From an uncultured Clostridia bacterium (GTDB lineage Bacteria > Bacillota > Clostridia > TANB77 > CAG-508): 29,966 nt of DNA. A program made the position numbers and the translations under genes. Numbering within the stretch: the stretch's first letter is position 1; each line of letters starts with the position of its first letter. This document shows positions 9,216-17,037 of this stretch, piece by piece. The notes beneath the pieces were generated by a model. It was not told the origin of the DNA, did no database searches, and was given only the letters and a program-made list of their open reading frames with translations. Location of the stretch: assembly GCA_947624925.1 (NCBI GenBank), contig CANQMG010000007.1, positions 1-29,966 on the forward strand, in the 5' to 3' direction.

Positions 9216-9947
9216 TTATCCTTTTATAGATTTTTCGTATATTTCCATAGCCTCATCTATTGGTCCATCAAATATTAATTTTCCCATACTCATAACCATT
9301 CCTCTTTTGCAAAAATCCTTTGCAGTTTTTGTAGCATGAGTTACATATAAAAGTGTTACATTTTCATTATTTATAAGTTCATTAATCTTTTTTATACATT
9401 TTCTTCTAAATTCTTCATCTCCAACACTTAAAGCTTCATCTACAATTAATATTTCTGGTTCTATATTTACACTTATAGAAAAGCCAAGTCTTGCTTTCAT
9501 ACCACTTGAATATGTTCTAACTGGCTGGTCTATATATTCTCCTAATTCTGAAAATTCAATTATTGTTGGTTCAAGTTTTTGTATTTCATCATTTTTTAAG
9601 CCTAATATTTGACCTTTAAGATAAATGTTTTCTCTTCCTGTAAACTCTGGATCAAACCCAGATGTTAACTCTAAAAGAGCACTTACCCTACCTTTAACTA
9701 TAATTTCTCCACTAGTTGGAAAAACAACTTCTGTTATCATTTTTAGCATTGTAGATTTTCCTGCACCATTTTTTCCAAATACAGCAACAGATTCTCCTTT
9801 ATTTATTTTAAAAGAAACATTATCTACAGCTCTTTTTTCTGTATGCTTTACACCTTTAAATAATAAACCAAAAAATCTTTTTTTATCATTTTTAAACAGT
9901 TTATATATTTTATTAACATTTTTAAATTCTATAACTGCTTTACTCAT
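9216..9947 (-). CDS. tagH: Teichoic-acid-type ABC exporter ATPase (TagH-like)
   Basis: This is the cytoplasmic ATPase of a two-component exporter that moves a lipid-linked wall polymer across the membrane with TagG. The protein has 243 aa from the ATG at 9947, which has GGAGGA just upstream; an ATG 12 nt earlier lies in front of that site and is disfavoured. Walker A is GKNGAGKST (about 58-66), the signature is YSSGMKARLG (about 146-155), and Walker B is ILIVDEALSVGDEEF with D170/E171. It lacks the long C-terminal extension of B. subtilis TagH and looks more like the compact polysaccharide/O-antigen exporter ATPases. It sits 15 bp downstream of the permease gene. Confidence 0.92.
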   Translation of the reverse strand: MSKAVIEFKNVNKIYKLFKNDKKRFFGLLFKGVKHTEKRAVDNVSFKINKGESVAVFGKNGAGKSTMLKMITEVVFPTSGEIIVKGRVSALLELTSGFDPEFTGRENIYLKGQILGLKNDEIQKLEPTIIEFSELGEYIDQPVRTYSSGMKARLGFSISVNIEPEILIVDEALSVGDEEFRRKCIKKINELINNENVTLLYVTHATKTAKDFCKRGMVMSMGKLIFDGPIDEAMEIYEKSIKG

Positions 9948-9962
9948 TTTATCCTCCATTTT

Positions 9963-10769
9963 TTATAATACATCTGGAATTTCTTTTCTTAATTTTTTAT
10001 ATAATACAATTGCTATTACTAGCATAACTGCACATATTATTACAAAATATAATAATCTCTTAGGCTGTTGCCAAAACCATATTTTATCTATAAAACAATT
10101 TCTAAATCCAGCAACTAAGTATGTTACAGGATTTACCCTTAATATCTTCTTTAAAACTGAACTTTTTACTGTTTCTGGATTCCACATTATACCAGAAAGC
10201 CAAAATACAGCAGTTATAAATGCTTTTACCAAATTAGAATAATCTTTACTTATAGCTCCCAATGGTGCAGACAATAAGCTCCAGATTTCAAAGAAAATAA
10301 ATGTTAATAGCATAAAAAATGGAATTTGTAAATAATAAATATCTATTGCATATCCAAATATTCTAAACAATACAATAACTATATATATAAGTATAGCGTG
10401 AATAATAAATTTAGATATATTTACAAATGTTGGTATTGTTGAAACTGGGAATTTCATTTTTGTTACTAAATAACTATATTTTCTAATTGCATCTGTTCCT
10501 GCTGTTATCATTTCACTCATATAAAACCAAGGTACTACACCTGCTATTAGCCATAAGAAATATGGGTAGCCATTAACATCACTACTAACTCTTAGCCCTA
10601 TAGCAAATGCAAACCAATATACAAATATTGTTACTGTTGGCTTTATAATAGCCCACATCCATCCTAAAGCAGCTCCTCTATATGTTTTTATTAAATCTGC
10701 TTTAGCAAGCTTAAATATTTGCTTTCTATATTCTAAATGTTCTTTAATAATATTAACTAAAGTATTCAT
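9963..10769 (-). CDS. tagG: ABC-2 permease for wall polymer export (TagG-like)
   Basis: This is the membrane half of the polymer exporter. The protein has 268 aa from the ATG at 10769, with GGAGAG directly upstream. It shows a cytoplasmic N-terminus (YRKQIFKLAKADLIKTYRGAALG) and about six hydrophobic segments. The ABC-2 family features are GWMWAIIKPTVTIFVYW near the N-terminus and NPVTYLVAGFRNCFID before the last helix. The pairing with the adjacent TagH-like ATPase and the surrounding glycerophosphotransferase genes support export of a teichoic-acid-like chain. Related O-antigen exporters have the same architecture, so the exact cargo is inferred from context. Confidence 0.92.
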   Translation of the reverse strand: MNTLVNIIKEHLEYRKQIFKLAKADLIKTYRGAALGWMWAIIKPTVTIFVYWFAFAIGLRVSSDVNGYPYFLWLIAGVVPWFYMSEMITAGTDAIRKYSYLVTKMKFPVSTIPTFVNISKFIIHAILIYIVIVLFRIFGYAIDIYYLQIPFFMLLTFIFFEIWSLLSAPLGAISKDYSNLVKAFITAVFWLSGIMWNPETVKSSVLKKILRVNPVTYLVAGFRNCFIDKIWFWQQPKRLLYFVIICAVMLVIAIVLYKKLRKEIPDVL

Positions 10770-10791
10770 TCTTCTCTCCATATTTTATTAT

Positions 10792-11847
10792 TTAAATATT
10801 TCTTTCTTTTTTTACTATTTTATTAAATTGTAATACTGCATCATCTTTTGAAAAATCTATATTAACTTTCCTTAGCTTATTAATATCTTTTCCTATAACT
10901 AGTCCTGTACCATGATTATAGTTTTTATCTGTACCGCCATAAAAAACATAATATATACCATCTTCATATATAAATGAACTTCTGTAAATTCCCTTGTTAT
11001 CCCAGTTTTTACTTTTTACAGTTGGCTTTAATATTTCTTTAGATGTTTTCCAATTTATACCATCTGCAGAATTTGAATAATACAAACTCATATCATTTCT
11101 TTGTGAAAAATTTTTAAAAGCTACTGATAACATTTCATATCCGTTTTGAGTTTTTATAACATCTAAGTGCCATATTTTTAATTTATTATCATATTTTATA
11201 TCTATATCTTTAAAATTTTCCCAATTAATTCCATCTTTAGATTCTGCATACTTCAATATTCCTTCTGTTTGCACATACCACATTTTATAAAGATTATTTT
11301 CATATATAATTGCAGGGCTTATGCAGTCTGCCTTTGTCCTATCTGGCATATATAATGTTTCTTCTTTTGGTGACCAGTTAATTCCATCATTACTACATCT
11401 TCTGTATATTACTGTAATTTTTTTATAGTTGTCTACAAATCTCCAATAACACTCTAGTCTATCTAAATTATCATTATATACAAGATGAGCATCTGAATTA
11501 TATACTTTTGCCTTTTCTTTGTTTGCCGGTTCATCTAAAGGATTTATTTTAGAATTTCCTGGTTCTTTCCAATTAATTAAATCGTTACTAACTGCAATGC
11601 AAGGATTTTCTTTTAAATCATCTCCAGTAGGATATGGAGTATAAGACATCCAATATTTATAATTATGCCATGGGCTATTAAAACTAATTATTTTAGGATG
11701 ATAAGACTGAATATCATCATATGGTCCTTTTATATTTAAACAATATTTAGAATTATAATCCTTTGGTGGTATTAAACATAATAAAAATATAACAATTAAT
11801 AAAAAAGCAATTAATATTTTTTTATTTATTTTTTTTGTTTTCTTCAA
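10792..11847 (-). CDS. Membrane-anchored five-bladed beta-propeller (glycosidase-like) protein
   Basis: This is a predicted cell-surface protein of 351 aa. A basic N-terminus is followed by one hydrophobic segment (ILIAFLLIVIFLLCLI) that acts as an uncleaved anchor or signal. The rest is rich in Trp/Tyr and carries four Asp-box-like repeats: SNDLINW, SNDGINW, SKDGINW and SADGINW. This matches the GH43/GH32/GH130-like propeller fold. The start is chosen at TTG 11847, because GGAGA lies 7 nt before it; an ATG at 11865 has no ribosome binding site. It sits inside the wall-polymer run between the glycosyltransferase and tagG, so trimming or binding of the exported polymer or its sugars is an inference. 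Catalytic residues cannot be assigned. Confidence 0.75.
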   Translation of the reverse strand: MKKTKKINKKILIAFLLIVIFLLCLIPPKDYNSKYCLNIKGPYDDIQSYHPKIISFNSPWHNYKYWMSYTPYPTGDDLKENPCIAVSNDLINWKEPGNSKINPLDEPANKEKAKVYNSDAHLVYNDNLDRLECYWRFVDNYKKITVIYRRCSNDGINWSPKEETLYMPDRTKADCISPAIIYENNLYKMWYVQTEGILKYAESKDGINWENFKDIDIKYDNKLKIWHLDVIKTQNGYEMLSVAFKNFSQRNDMSLYYSNSADGINWKTSKEILKPTVKSKNWDNKGIYRSSFIYEDGIYYVFYGGTDKNYNHGTGLVIGKDINKLRKVNIDFSKDDAVLQFNKIVKKERNI

Positions 11848-11866
11848 TTTTGCATCTCCTAACATA

Positions 11867-13003
11867 TTACTTATTAATAAAATTAATAAATTTATCTGAT
11901 ATCTTGTTACGTGAATATTTTTGTTCTATTATATCATAATTTTCTTTTAAATAATCTATTTTTAAATTTTTTATATTATTTATTTTATATAATAAATCAT
12001 CATATGAATCTATAATGGCATATGGAATTTCTTTTAAAACCTCTAAAGAACCTGAATTCTTCATTGCAAATACCATTTTACCATTTAAAATAGCCTCTAT
12101 ATATGTCATACCAAAAGTATGATTTAATGAAAAATCTATCATAAAATCATACATCCTTATTGTTTCAGAAACCTCAGTAGTAAGTCCTTGATATTTAATA
12201 TATTTTTCTAGTTTTTTTGTTTTAATAAGTTTTTCAAATTCTTCTACATAATCTCCAATTCCATATACGTTTATTCTTACAGTAGTATTTTTCTTTTCCT
12301 TCAAAAACTGTGCAAAACTTATTAAATTATTAATATCTTCCACTCTATCTTTTGATATTCTAAGCATATATATTGCTTCGTATCTTTTTTTATTATTAAT
12401 TGGTTTTATTTCATTTTTATTAATCATCTTAGAACTATCTAAGCAATTTTCTATAATTTCATAACTTTCATAATTATTATATCCTAATTTGTTTTCATAA
12501 TTTTCCTTTGCATTTTTGGTAACAAATGCAACCTTTTCTAGATTTAGCCCTTTTAATACATCTATTAATCCTTTAAAATGTTCTTCTAAAACTTTGTAAT
12601 CTGTATGGAAGAAGTATATTTTATTTTTTATATTTTTAGATTTAGCATTTTTTAAATATGGATGCAAACTTTCTCTTGTTGAAATAACTGTACTACTTGT
12701 AATATTATTAAGCTTTCTTTTTAGTGCAACTTCTGAGTAAGGTATTAAATATTTTCTATCTGAATCATATTTAAAAAATGTTTTTTTCTTATATGAAAAC
12801 AATTTCTTCTTTATTCGTGTTTTTATGCTTTTACTTTTACTATTATAAAATGCTCTTACATATAACCCATTAGGAAAAGTATTTCCTAATGCATTCTTTT
12901 TTAATGATATCAATCTTACAAGATAATTTTTTTCTAAAAGGCCCTCAGCCAAAGCAAGAGTTGCAGAAATTGTTCCACCTCTTCCGAAAAAAATTATATC
13001 CAA
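11867..13003 (-). CDS. Glycosyltransferase (GT4-like), probably the C-terminal half of a frameshifted bifunctional protein
   Basis: This 378-aa frame looks like a GT-B glycosyltransferase. It has an N-terminal GGTISATLALAEGLLEKNY loop-helix, and a C-terminal donor half with YKGL/YQGLTTEVSETIRMYDF and FGMTYIEAILNGK, the E-x7-E-like region. It would transfer a sugar from an activated donor to the wall polymer. The only start is a TTG at 13003 with no recognisable ribosome binding site, and it overlaps the previous frame by 59 bp. The overlap contains a run of seven A (12987-12993, plus strand). Dropping one base fuses the two frames and gives a natural strand-loop, FIGYNFFGRGGTIS. I therefore suspect one bifunctional gene (11867-14126) broken by an indel. 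Confidence 0.75.
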   Translation of the reverse strand: MDIIFFGRGGTISATLALAEGLLEKNYLVRLISLKKNALGNTFPNGLYVRAFYNSKSKSIKTRIKKKLFSYKKKTFFKYDSDRKYLIPYSEVALKRKLNNITSSTVISTRESLHPYLKNAKSKNIKNKIYFFHTDYKVLEEHFKGLIDVLKGLNLEKVAFVTKNAKENYENKLGYNNYESYEIIENCLDSSKMINKNEIKPINNKKRYEAIYMLRISKDRVEDINNLISFAQFLKEKKNTTVRINVYGIGDYVEEFEKLIKTKKLEKYIKYQGLTTEVSETIRMYDFMIDFSLNHTFGMTYIEAILNGKMVFAMKNSGSLEVLKEIPYAIIDSYDDLLYKINNIKNLKIDYLKENYDIIEQKYSRNKISDKFINFINK

Positions 13004-14126
13004 TAAATGCTACATCTTTTATTTGAATATCATAAAAATAATTATATAAATCCTCTATATGTTTTCCCTGTTTTATATATTCATAATCTATTGTATCAGG
13101 CATTTTATTTTTAAAAAATTGATTTACAGTATTTTTGCAATTTTTTAGTTCTTCTACCAAAGCATTTATTTTTGTTACAGAATATTTTTTCATTTCATCT
13201 AAATAATAAAATTCTCTATATTTAGAGTATATATTAATGTCTGGCTGATACAATATTACAGGCTTTCCAAGTAATGTAAAATCAAATGCCAAAGATGAAT
13301 AATCGGTTATTAGTATATCATTTTTTGCTACTTCCTCCATTACATCTACTTTATTAGGAGTAATAATTTGAATATCAATATCTTTAAGTTTTTCTGTCAT
13401 ATAATTAATTTTATCTTCATCAAAAAATTGGTGTAAGCAAATTTTTAGGCTATAACCTTCTTCATTTAAATATTTTCTAAAATTATAATTATTTATCGTA
13501 TTCTTTATATTATTTAAAAATCTCTCTGTTTCTCTATTATCTCCAAAATACTCTCTCCATGTTATAAACCATAATATAGATTTTTTATTATTTTTAATAC
13601 TTGCAAATTCTTCATTTTTTATAACAAGCTGTTTGTATCTTGGATGATATGGTGAATATTTTAATTGATATGGTTTAAAATTATTTTCATTAATTAATGT
13701 ATCTTTAATTTTCTTGTTATAATATAAAAATCTAAACATATTGTTATTATAACTTTTACCGTTATAATTAATTTTTTTCATAGCTAATGTACCATGCTGT
13801 AAATATACAATTGGTGAAATTACAGCTGATTTTATATTTTTAAAAATAAATTTTGTAGGTTGTACATCTTTATAACTTAATGTTACAAAACTCATATCTG
13901 ATTTTTTATAATATTTCCAATGTTTTAAAGTATTTTTCCATATCACATTTTTTTTGCTTTTTCTATCTAATTTTCTGTAATGTTTAAGATTTTCTTTGTT
14001 TTTGGACATTACAAATAATTTTTTTATTCCATCTTGTTTCTCATTTATTTCCTTCCAAAAATAAAAAGAATTATTATTTGAAGTTTTACCTAGATTTTCT
14101 CCAAATAGCCAAATATATTTTTTCAA
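12945..14126 (-). CDS. CDP-glycerol glycerophosphotransferase-like (TagF/TagB family), 3' end probably frameshifted
   Basis: Members of this family add glycerol-phosphate or ribitol-phosphate units from CDP-activated donors to teichoic acid chains at the membrane. The 393-aa frame carries YLQHGTLAMKK, the HGT motif, and ITDYSSLAFDFTLLGKPVILYQPD split as ITDYSS and the following GKPV segment, both family hallmarks. It starts with TTG at 14126, with GGAGGAG about 10 nt upstream. Its last dozen residues (RKRWNNFCNSCFG) are unlike the rest and lie after the A7 tract, where the glycosyltransferase frame takes over. Some bacterial homologues are fused to a glycosyltransferase domain, which supports one original gene. 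It could instead be a naturally overlapping pair. Confidence 0.85.
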   Translation of the reverse strand: MKKYIWLFGENLGKTSNNNSFYFWKEINEKQDGIKKLFVMSKNKENLKHYRKLDRKSKKNVIWKNTLKHWKYYKKSDMSFVTLSYKDVQPTKFIFKNIKSAVISPIVYLQHGTLAMKKINYNGKSYNNNMFRFLYYNKKIKDTLINENNFKPYQLKYSPYHPRYKQLVIKNEEFASIKNNKKSILWFITWREYFGDNRETERFLNNIKNTINNYNFRKYLNEEGYSLKICLHQFFDEDKINYMTEKLKDIDIQIITPNKVDVMEEVAKNDILITDYSSLAFDFTLLGKPVILYQPDINIYSKYREFYYLDEMKKYSVTKINALVEELKNCKNTVNQFFKNKMPDTIDYEYIKQGKHIEDLYNYFYDIQIKDVAFIGYNFFRKRWNNFCNSCFG

Positions 14127-14144
14127 TTTTAATAATCTCCTCCA

Positions 14145-14591
14145 TTAAGTTTTCTTTGAACCAGGCTCAGGAATTTGTTCTAAGCCATTAACCGCATCTT
14201 GTAATTTTAAGGCTTTTTTTATTTGGGTAGTTGATATTCCTTCTGTTCTATCTAAATAGATAAGTTCACAATAATTTCTTAAATATTCAAATTTATCGCT
14301 TCCTTTCCAATCTCCACCCATAACAGTTATATCAACTTTATATTCTTTAATATCATTTATTTTTTGTTCCCAATTTTCTTCTGGAATTACCAAATCAACA
14401 TATCTTATGGCCTCTAACATTTTTTTTCTAGTTTCATAGCTATGGTATGCCTTTTTTCCTTTTATGCTATTAAACTCATCTGTTGATAATGCAACTATCA
14501 AATAATCTCCTAATTCTTTAGCTCTTTTTAATAATCTGATATGACCATAATGTAATAAATCAAATGTTCCGTATGTTAATACTCTTTTCAT
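14145..14591 (-). CDS. tagD: Glycerol-3-phosphate cytidylyltransferase TagD
   Basis: TagD makes CDP-glycerol from CTP and glycerol-3-phosphate, the donor for the adjacent polymerases. The protein has 148 aa. The nucleotidyltransferase motif HYGH (H14, H17) follows TYGTFDLL, and the second signature RTEGISTT (about 114-121) precedes the last helix. It is about 20 residues longer than B. subtilis TagD; the extra tail (LQDAVNGLEQIPEPGSKKT) is richer in G+C than its surroundings. GGAGGAGG precedes the ATG. It is flanked on both sides by CDP-glycerol-using enzymes, so the glycerol-phosphate nature of the polymer is well supported. Confidence 0.96.
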   Translation of the reverse strand: MKRVLTYGTFDLLHYGHIRLLKRAKELGDYLIVALSTDEFNSIKGKKAYHSYETRKKMLEAIRYVDLVIPEENWEQKINDIKEYKVDITVMGGDWKGSDKFEYLRNYCELIYLDRTEGISTTQIKKALKLQDAVNGLEQIPEPGSKKT

Positions 14592-14629
14592 TTATCCTCC
14601 TCCAATTTTTATTATTTTTCTTAAGTTTT

Positions 14630-15892
14630 CTAATTGTTTATAATTTTTTCTAACACTCTCTTTGCAGCTTGTCCATCATCAAGATAATTAAACTCATCAT
14701 TAAATTTTTTATATTTCTCATCATATACAAAATTTTGCGTTACATTTTTAATTTCTTTTACTAAATCATTTTCTTTTTCTACTATTTTACCTGGAAGTAC
14801 ATCTAGTCCAATGTAAAAGCCTCTTAGATTATCTCTATATTGCTCTAAATCATACATATAAAATATCATTGGCTTTTTTAAGTTTGCATAATCGAAAAAT
14901 ACACTTGAATAATCTGTAATTAATATATCTGAAATAATGTATAAATCATTAATATTTTCATAGTTTGATACGTCATATACAAAACCTTTATATTTTTCGA
15001 AATCAAAACTATTAGCTACTAAATAATGTGCTCTAAATAAAATTATATAATCATTTTCCAATTCTTTCTTCAAATAGTCAAAATCAACTTCTGTTTTATA
15101 TGTATATCCAACTCCTGATGTATGTTGGTTATCTCTCCATGTTGGAGCATAAAGAATTATTTTCTTATTTCCTATATTTTCAATATTTAAACTATGTTTT
15201 ATGTTAGCAACTGTTTCATCTGTAAAATTAAATAATGAATCATTTCTTGGATATCCTTCTTCAATAACTGCGTTTTCTTTATTTAATTCTTTTAAATTCC
15301 ATGCAGTAGTAAATTTTTCCGTAGCAAATTTAGAAGGAGATAATATATATTTAAATCTTTTAGCATCTGTTCTATATTTATATCTTATTTCTTTAATAGA
15401 ATTCATCACATTTTCAGATACTTCCAAATCGTATCCTAATCTTTTAAGTGGTGTTCCATGCCAACATTGTAAATATACTTGATTTTTCTTAGGATATATA
15501 TGATCAAATATTCTATAATTAGTAATCCAATATTTTGCTTTTGCTAAATATTTTTCATATTCTTTTTTTCCATATAAAATTACTTTTGTATTTTTATTAT
15601 TTTCCAAATATTTATGTTCTTCCACATTTTTAAATGCCCATACAAATTTATAATCTTTATATTTATCATCTTTTATAATTTGTTCATAAATTGCTCTTGG
15701 GCTACATGTATATGCTTTTCCATTAAAAGCTGTAAATATAATTAACTTGTCATCAACTTTTGTAGTATATTTTAGGAAATCATAGCATAATTTTCTTTTT
15801 ATAAATAATAACTTTCTTATTATCTTTCTTAAAAATACATTCTTTTTTATAATATCTGTCGTTTTAGCTCTTATTTTAGATTTAATACTCAT
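14630..15892 (-). CDS. CDP-glycerol glycerophosphotransferase (TagF/TagB-like)
   Basis: The predicted role is to transfer glycerol-phosphate from CDP-glycerol to a lipid-linked primer or a growing chain. The protein has 420 aa and a basic, hydrophobic N-terminus that may lie on the membrane. Family motifs are CWHGTPLKRLGYD (H145-K150 region), ILYAPTWRDN, RAHY near residue 285, and ITDYSSVFFDYANLKKP near 312-328. These histidines form the expected active site. GGAGAG precedes the ATG. Three such enzymes occur close together (this one, 15896-17020 and 12945-14126), as expected for a priming enzyme plus one or more polymerases. Which one primes cannot be told from sequence. Confidence 0.93.
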   Translation of the reverse strand: MSIKSKIRAKTTDIIKKNVFLRKIIRKLLFIKRKLCYDFLKYTTKVDDKLIIFTAFNGKAYTCSPRAIYEQIIKDDKYKDYKFVWAFKNVEEHKYLENNKNTKVILYGKKEYEKYLAKAKYWITNYRIFDHIYPKKNQVYLQCWHGTPLKRLGYDLEVSENVMNSIKEIRYKYRTDAKRFKYILSPSKFATEKFTTAWNLKELNKENAVIEEGYPRNDSLFNFTDETVANIKHSLNIENIGNKKIILYAPTWRDNQHTSGVGYTYKTEVDFDYLKKELENDYIILFRAHYLVANSFDFEKYKGFVYDVSNYENINDLYIISDILITDYSSVFFDYANLKKPMIFYMYDLEQYRDNLRGFYIGLDVLPGKIVEKENDLVKEIKNVTQNFVYDEKYKKFNDEFNYLDDGQAAKRVLEKIINN

Positions 15893-15895
15893 ATT

Positions 15896-17020
15896 TTATC
15901 TCTCCTTCATTGTATTTATTATAAAATTTGCTAACTTATTTGTGTTGTTATTACCTACTTCTATATATTTTTTTCTAAAATTTTTTATCTGATTTATGTT
16001 ATAATCCTTTTTTTCAATTTTATCAACAATATCATTAAAATTCCTTGCAGTAAAACTACTTAACTCTTTCTTTATATTTATATTTAATCCTCTATTATCA
16101 TTATATTTTTCGTAATCATATAAATATAAAAATATTGGCTTTTCAAGCAATGAAGCTTCTATTAATGTAGCAGAATAATCAGTTATTATATAGTCACAAA
16201 TTTTTAACAAATCGTATGTGTTATACTCTTTATCTACTAAATATTTTTCATTAACATATGTTTTATCTAATGGATGCAATCTAATTATTAAGTTATATTT
16301 ACTTTCATCCAATTTAGAATTTAAAATTTCATCTAAATTTATGTTAGAATCTTTTCTAAAGGTTGGTATATATAATATATTTTCTTTATCCTTAAAATTT
16401 GGATATTGACTATAAAATTTATTTTTTATAATCTCGTCATTATTTTGAATATAATCTAATCTTGGCATTCCTATTATTAATATTTTATCTTTTTCTATAT
16501 TAAATGCTTGTGAATAAATATTTTTAGTTATTGAACTAGGAGCCAATAAATAAGAATAATTTTTATGCATACACATTAATTTTGCCATCTCTTTACTGCT
16601 ACCTTCATTTTTTCCAAGAATTTGATATCCAAATTTTTTTATTGCCCCTGAAGCATGCCAAATTTGTATTATAATTAATCTTTTTTTATGTTTTAATATA
16701 CTTATAGGTATACAGTATCCATCTATAATGCAAACCTTTGATGTTGCTATATAATACATCATTTTAAACATATAAAGTGCATAACATATTTTTGCTTTTA
16801 ATCCTTTGTTTAATTTTTTGCATAATATTACAATATCTATGTTTTTAGATAATTTTTTTAACTCTTCTTCTAATAATGTAAAATCTAGAGTTTTTATATT
16901 AGACTGTCTACTAATAAAGGTTATTCTATTTTTTGTAGGAAAAATTTTTATAAAAAAATATATAATGTTTAATATGCATTTTCCAATTATAATTAAACTA
17001 CTTGCCACAATATTTTTCAT
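15896..17020 (-). CDS. CDP-glycerol glycerophosphotransferase family protein
   Basis: This is the second complete member of the family in the run, with 374 aa. It has an N-terminal hydrophobic segment (about 1-27, IIIGKCILNIIYFFIKIF) that would hold it at the membrane. The motifs are IWHASGAIKKFG in place of the usual HGT, YIPTFRKDS, RLHPLD and ITDYSATLIEASLLEKP. It lies 18 bp downstream of argS and 4 bp upstream of the next glycerophosphotransferase, indicating co-translation. The divergent histidine motif hints at a different acceptor or donor, such as ribitol-phosphate or a priming reaction; this is inference. Confidence 0.9.
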   Translation of the reverse strand: MKNIVASSLIIIGKCILNIIYFFIKIFPTKNRITFISRQSNIKTLDFTLLEEELKKLSKNIDIVILCKKLNKGLKAKICYALYMFKMMYYIATSKVCIIDGYCIPISILKHKKRLIIIQIWHASGAIKKFGYQILGKNEGSSKEMAKLMCMHKNYSYLLAPSSITKNIYSQAFNIEKDKILIIGMPRLDYIQNNDEIIKNKFYSQYPNFKDKENILYIPTFRKDSNINLDEILNSKLDESKYNLIIRLHPLDKTYVNEKYLVDKEYNTYDLLKICDYIITDYSATLIEASLLEKPIFLYLYDYEKYNDNRGLNINIKKELSSFTARNFNDIVDKIEKKDYNINQIKNFRKKYIEVGNNNTNKLANFIINTMKER

Positions 17021-17037
17021 CTACTTTTACCTCTTAT

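Noticed and set aside
9625..10242. 205-aa plus-strand open frame over tagH/tagG
   Set aside because: It is fully antisense to two well-supported genes, with no ribosome binding site or recognisable motif. The other long plus-strand frames over dnaG, mutS2, argS and proS were rejected for the same reason.
14145..14215. tagD C-terminal tail as another inserted repeat
   Set aside because: It is slightly G+C-rich and longer than in B. subtilis TagD, but it has no clear palindrome or second copy in the window.
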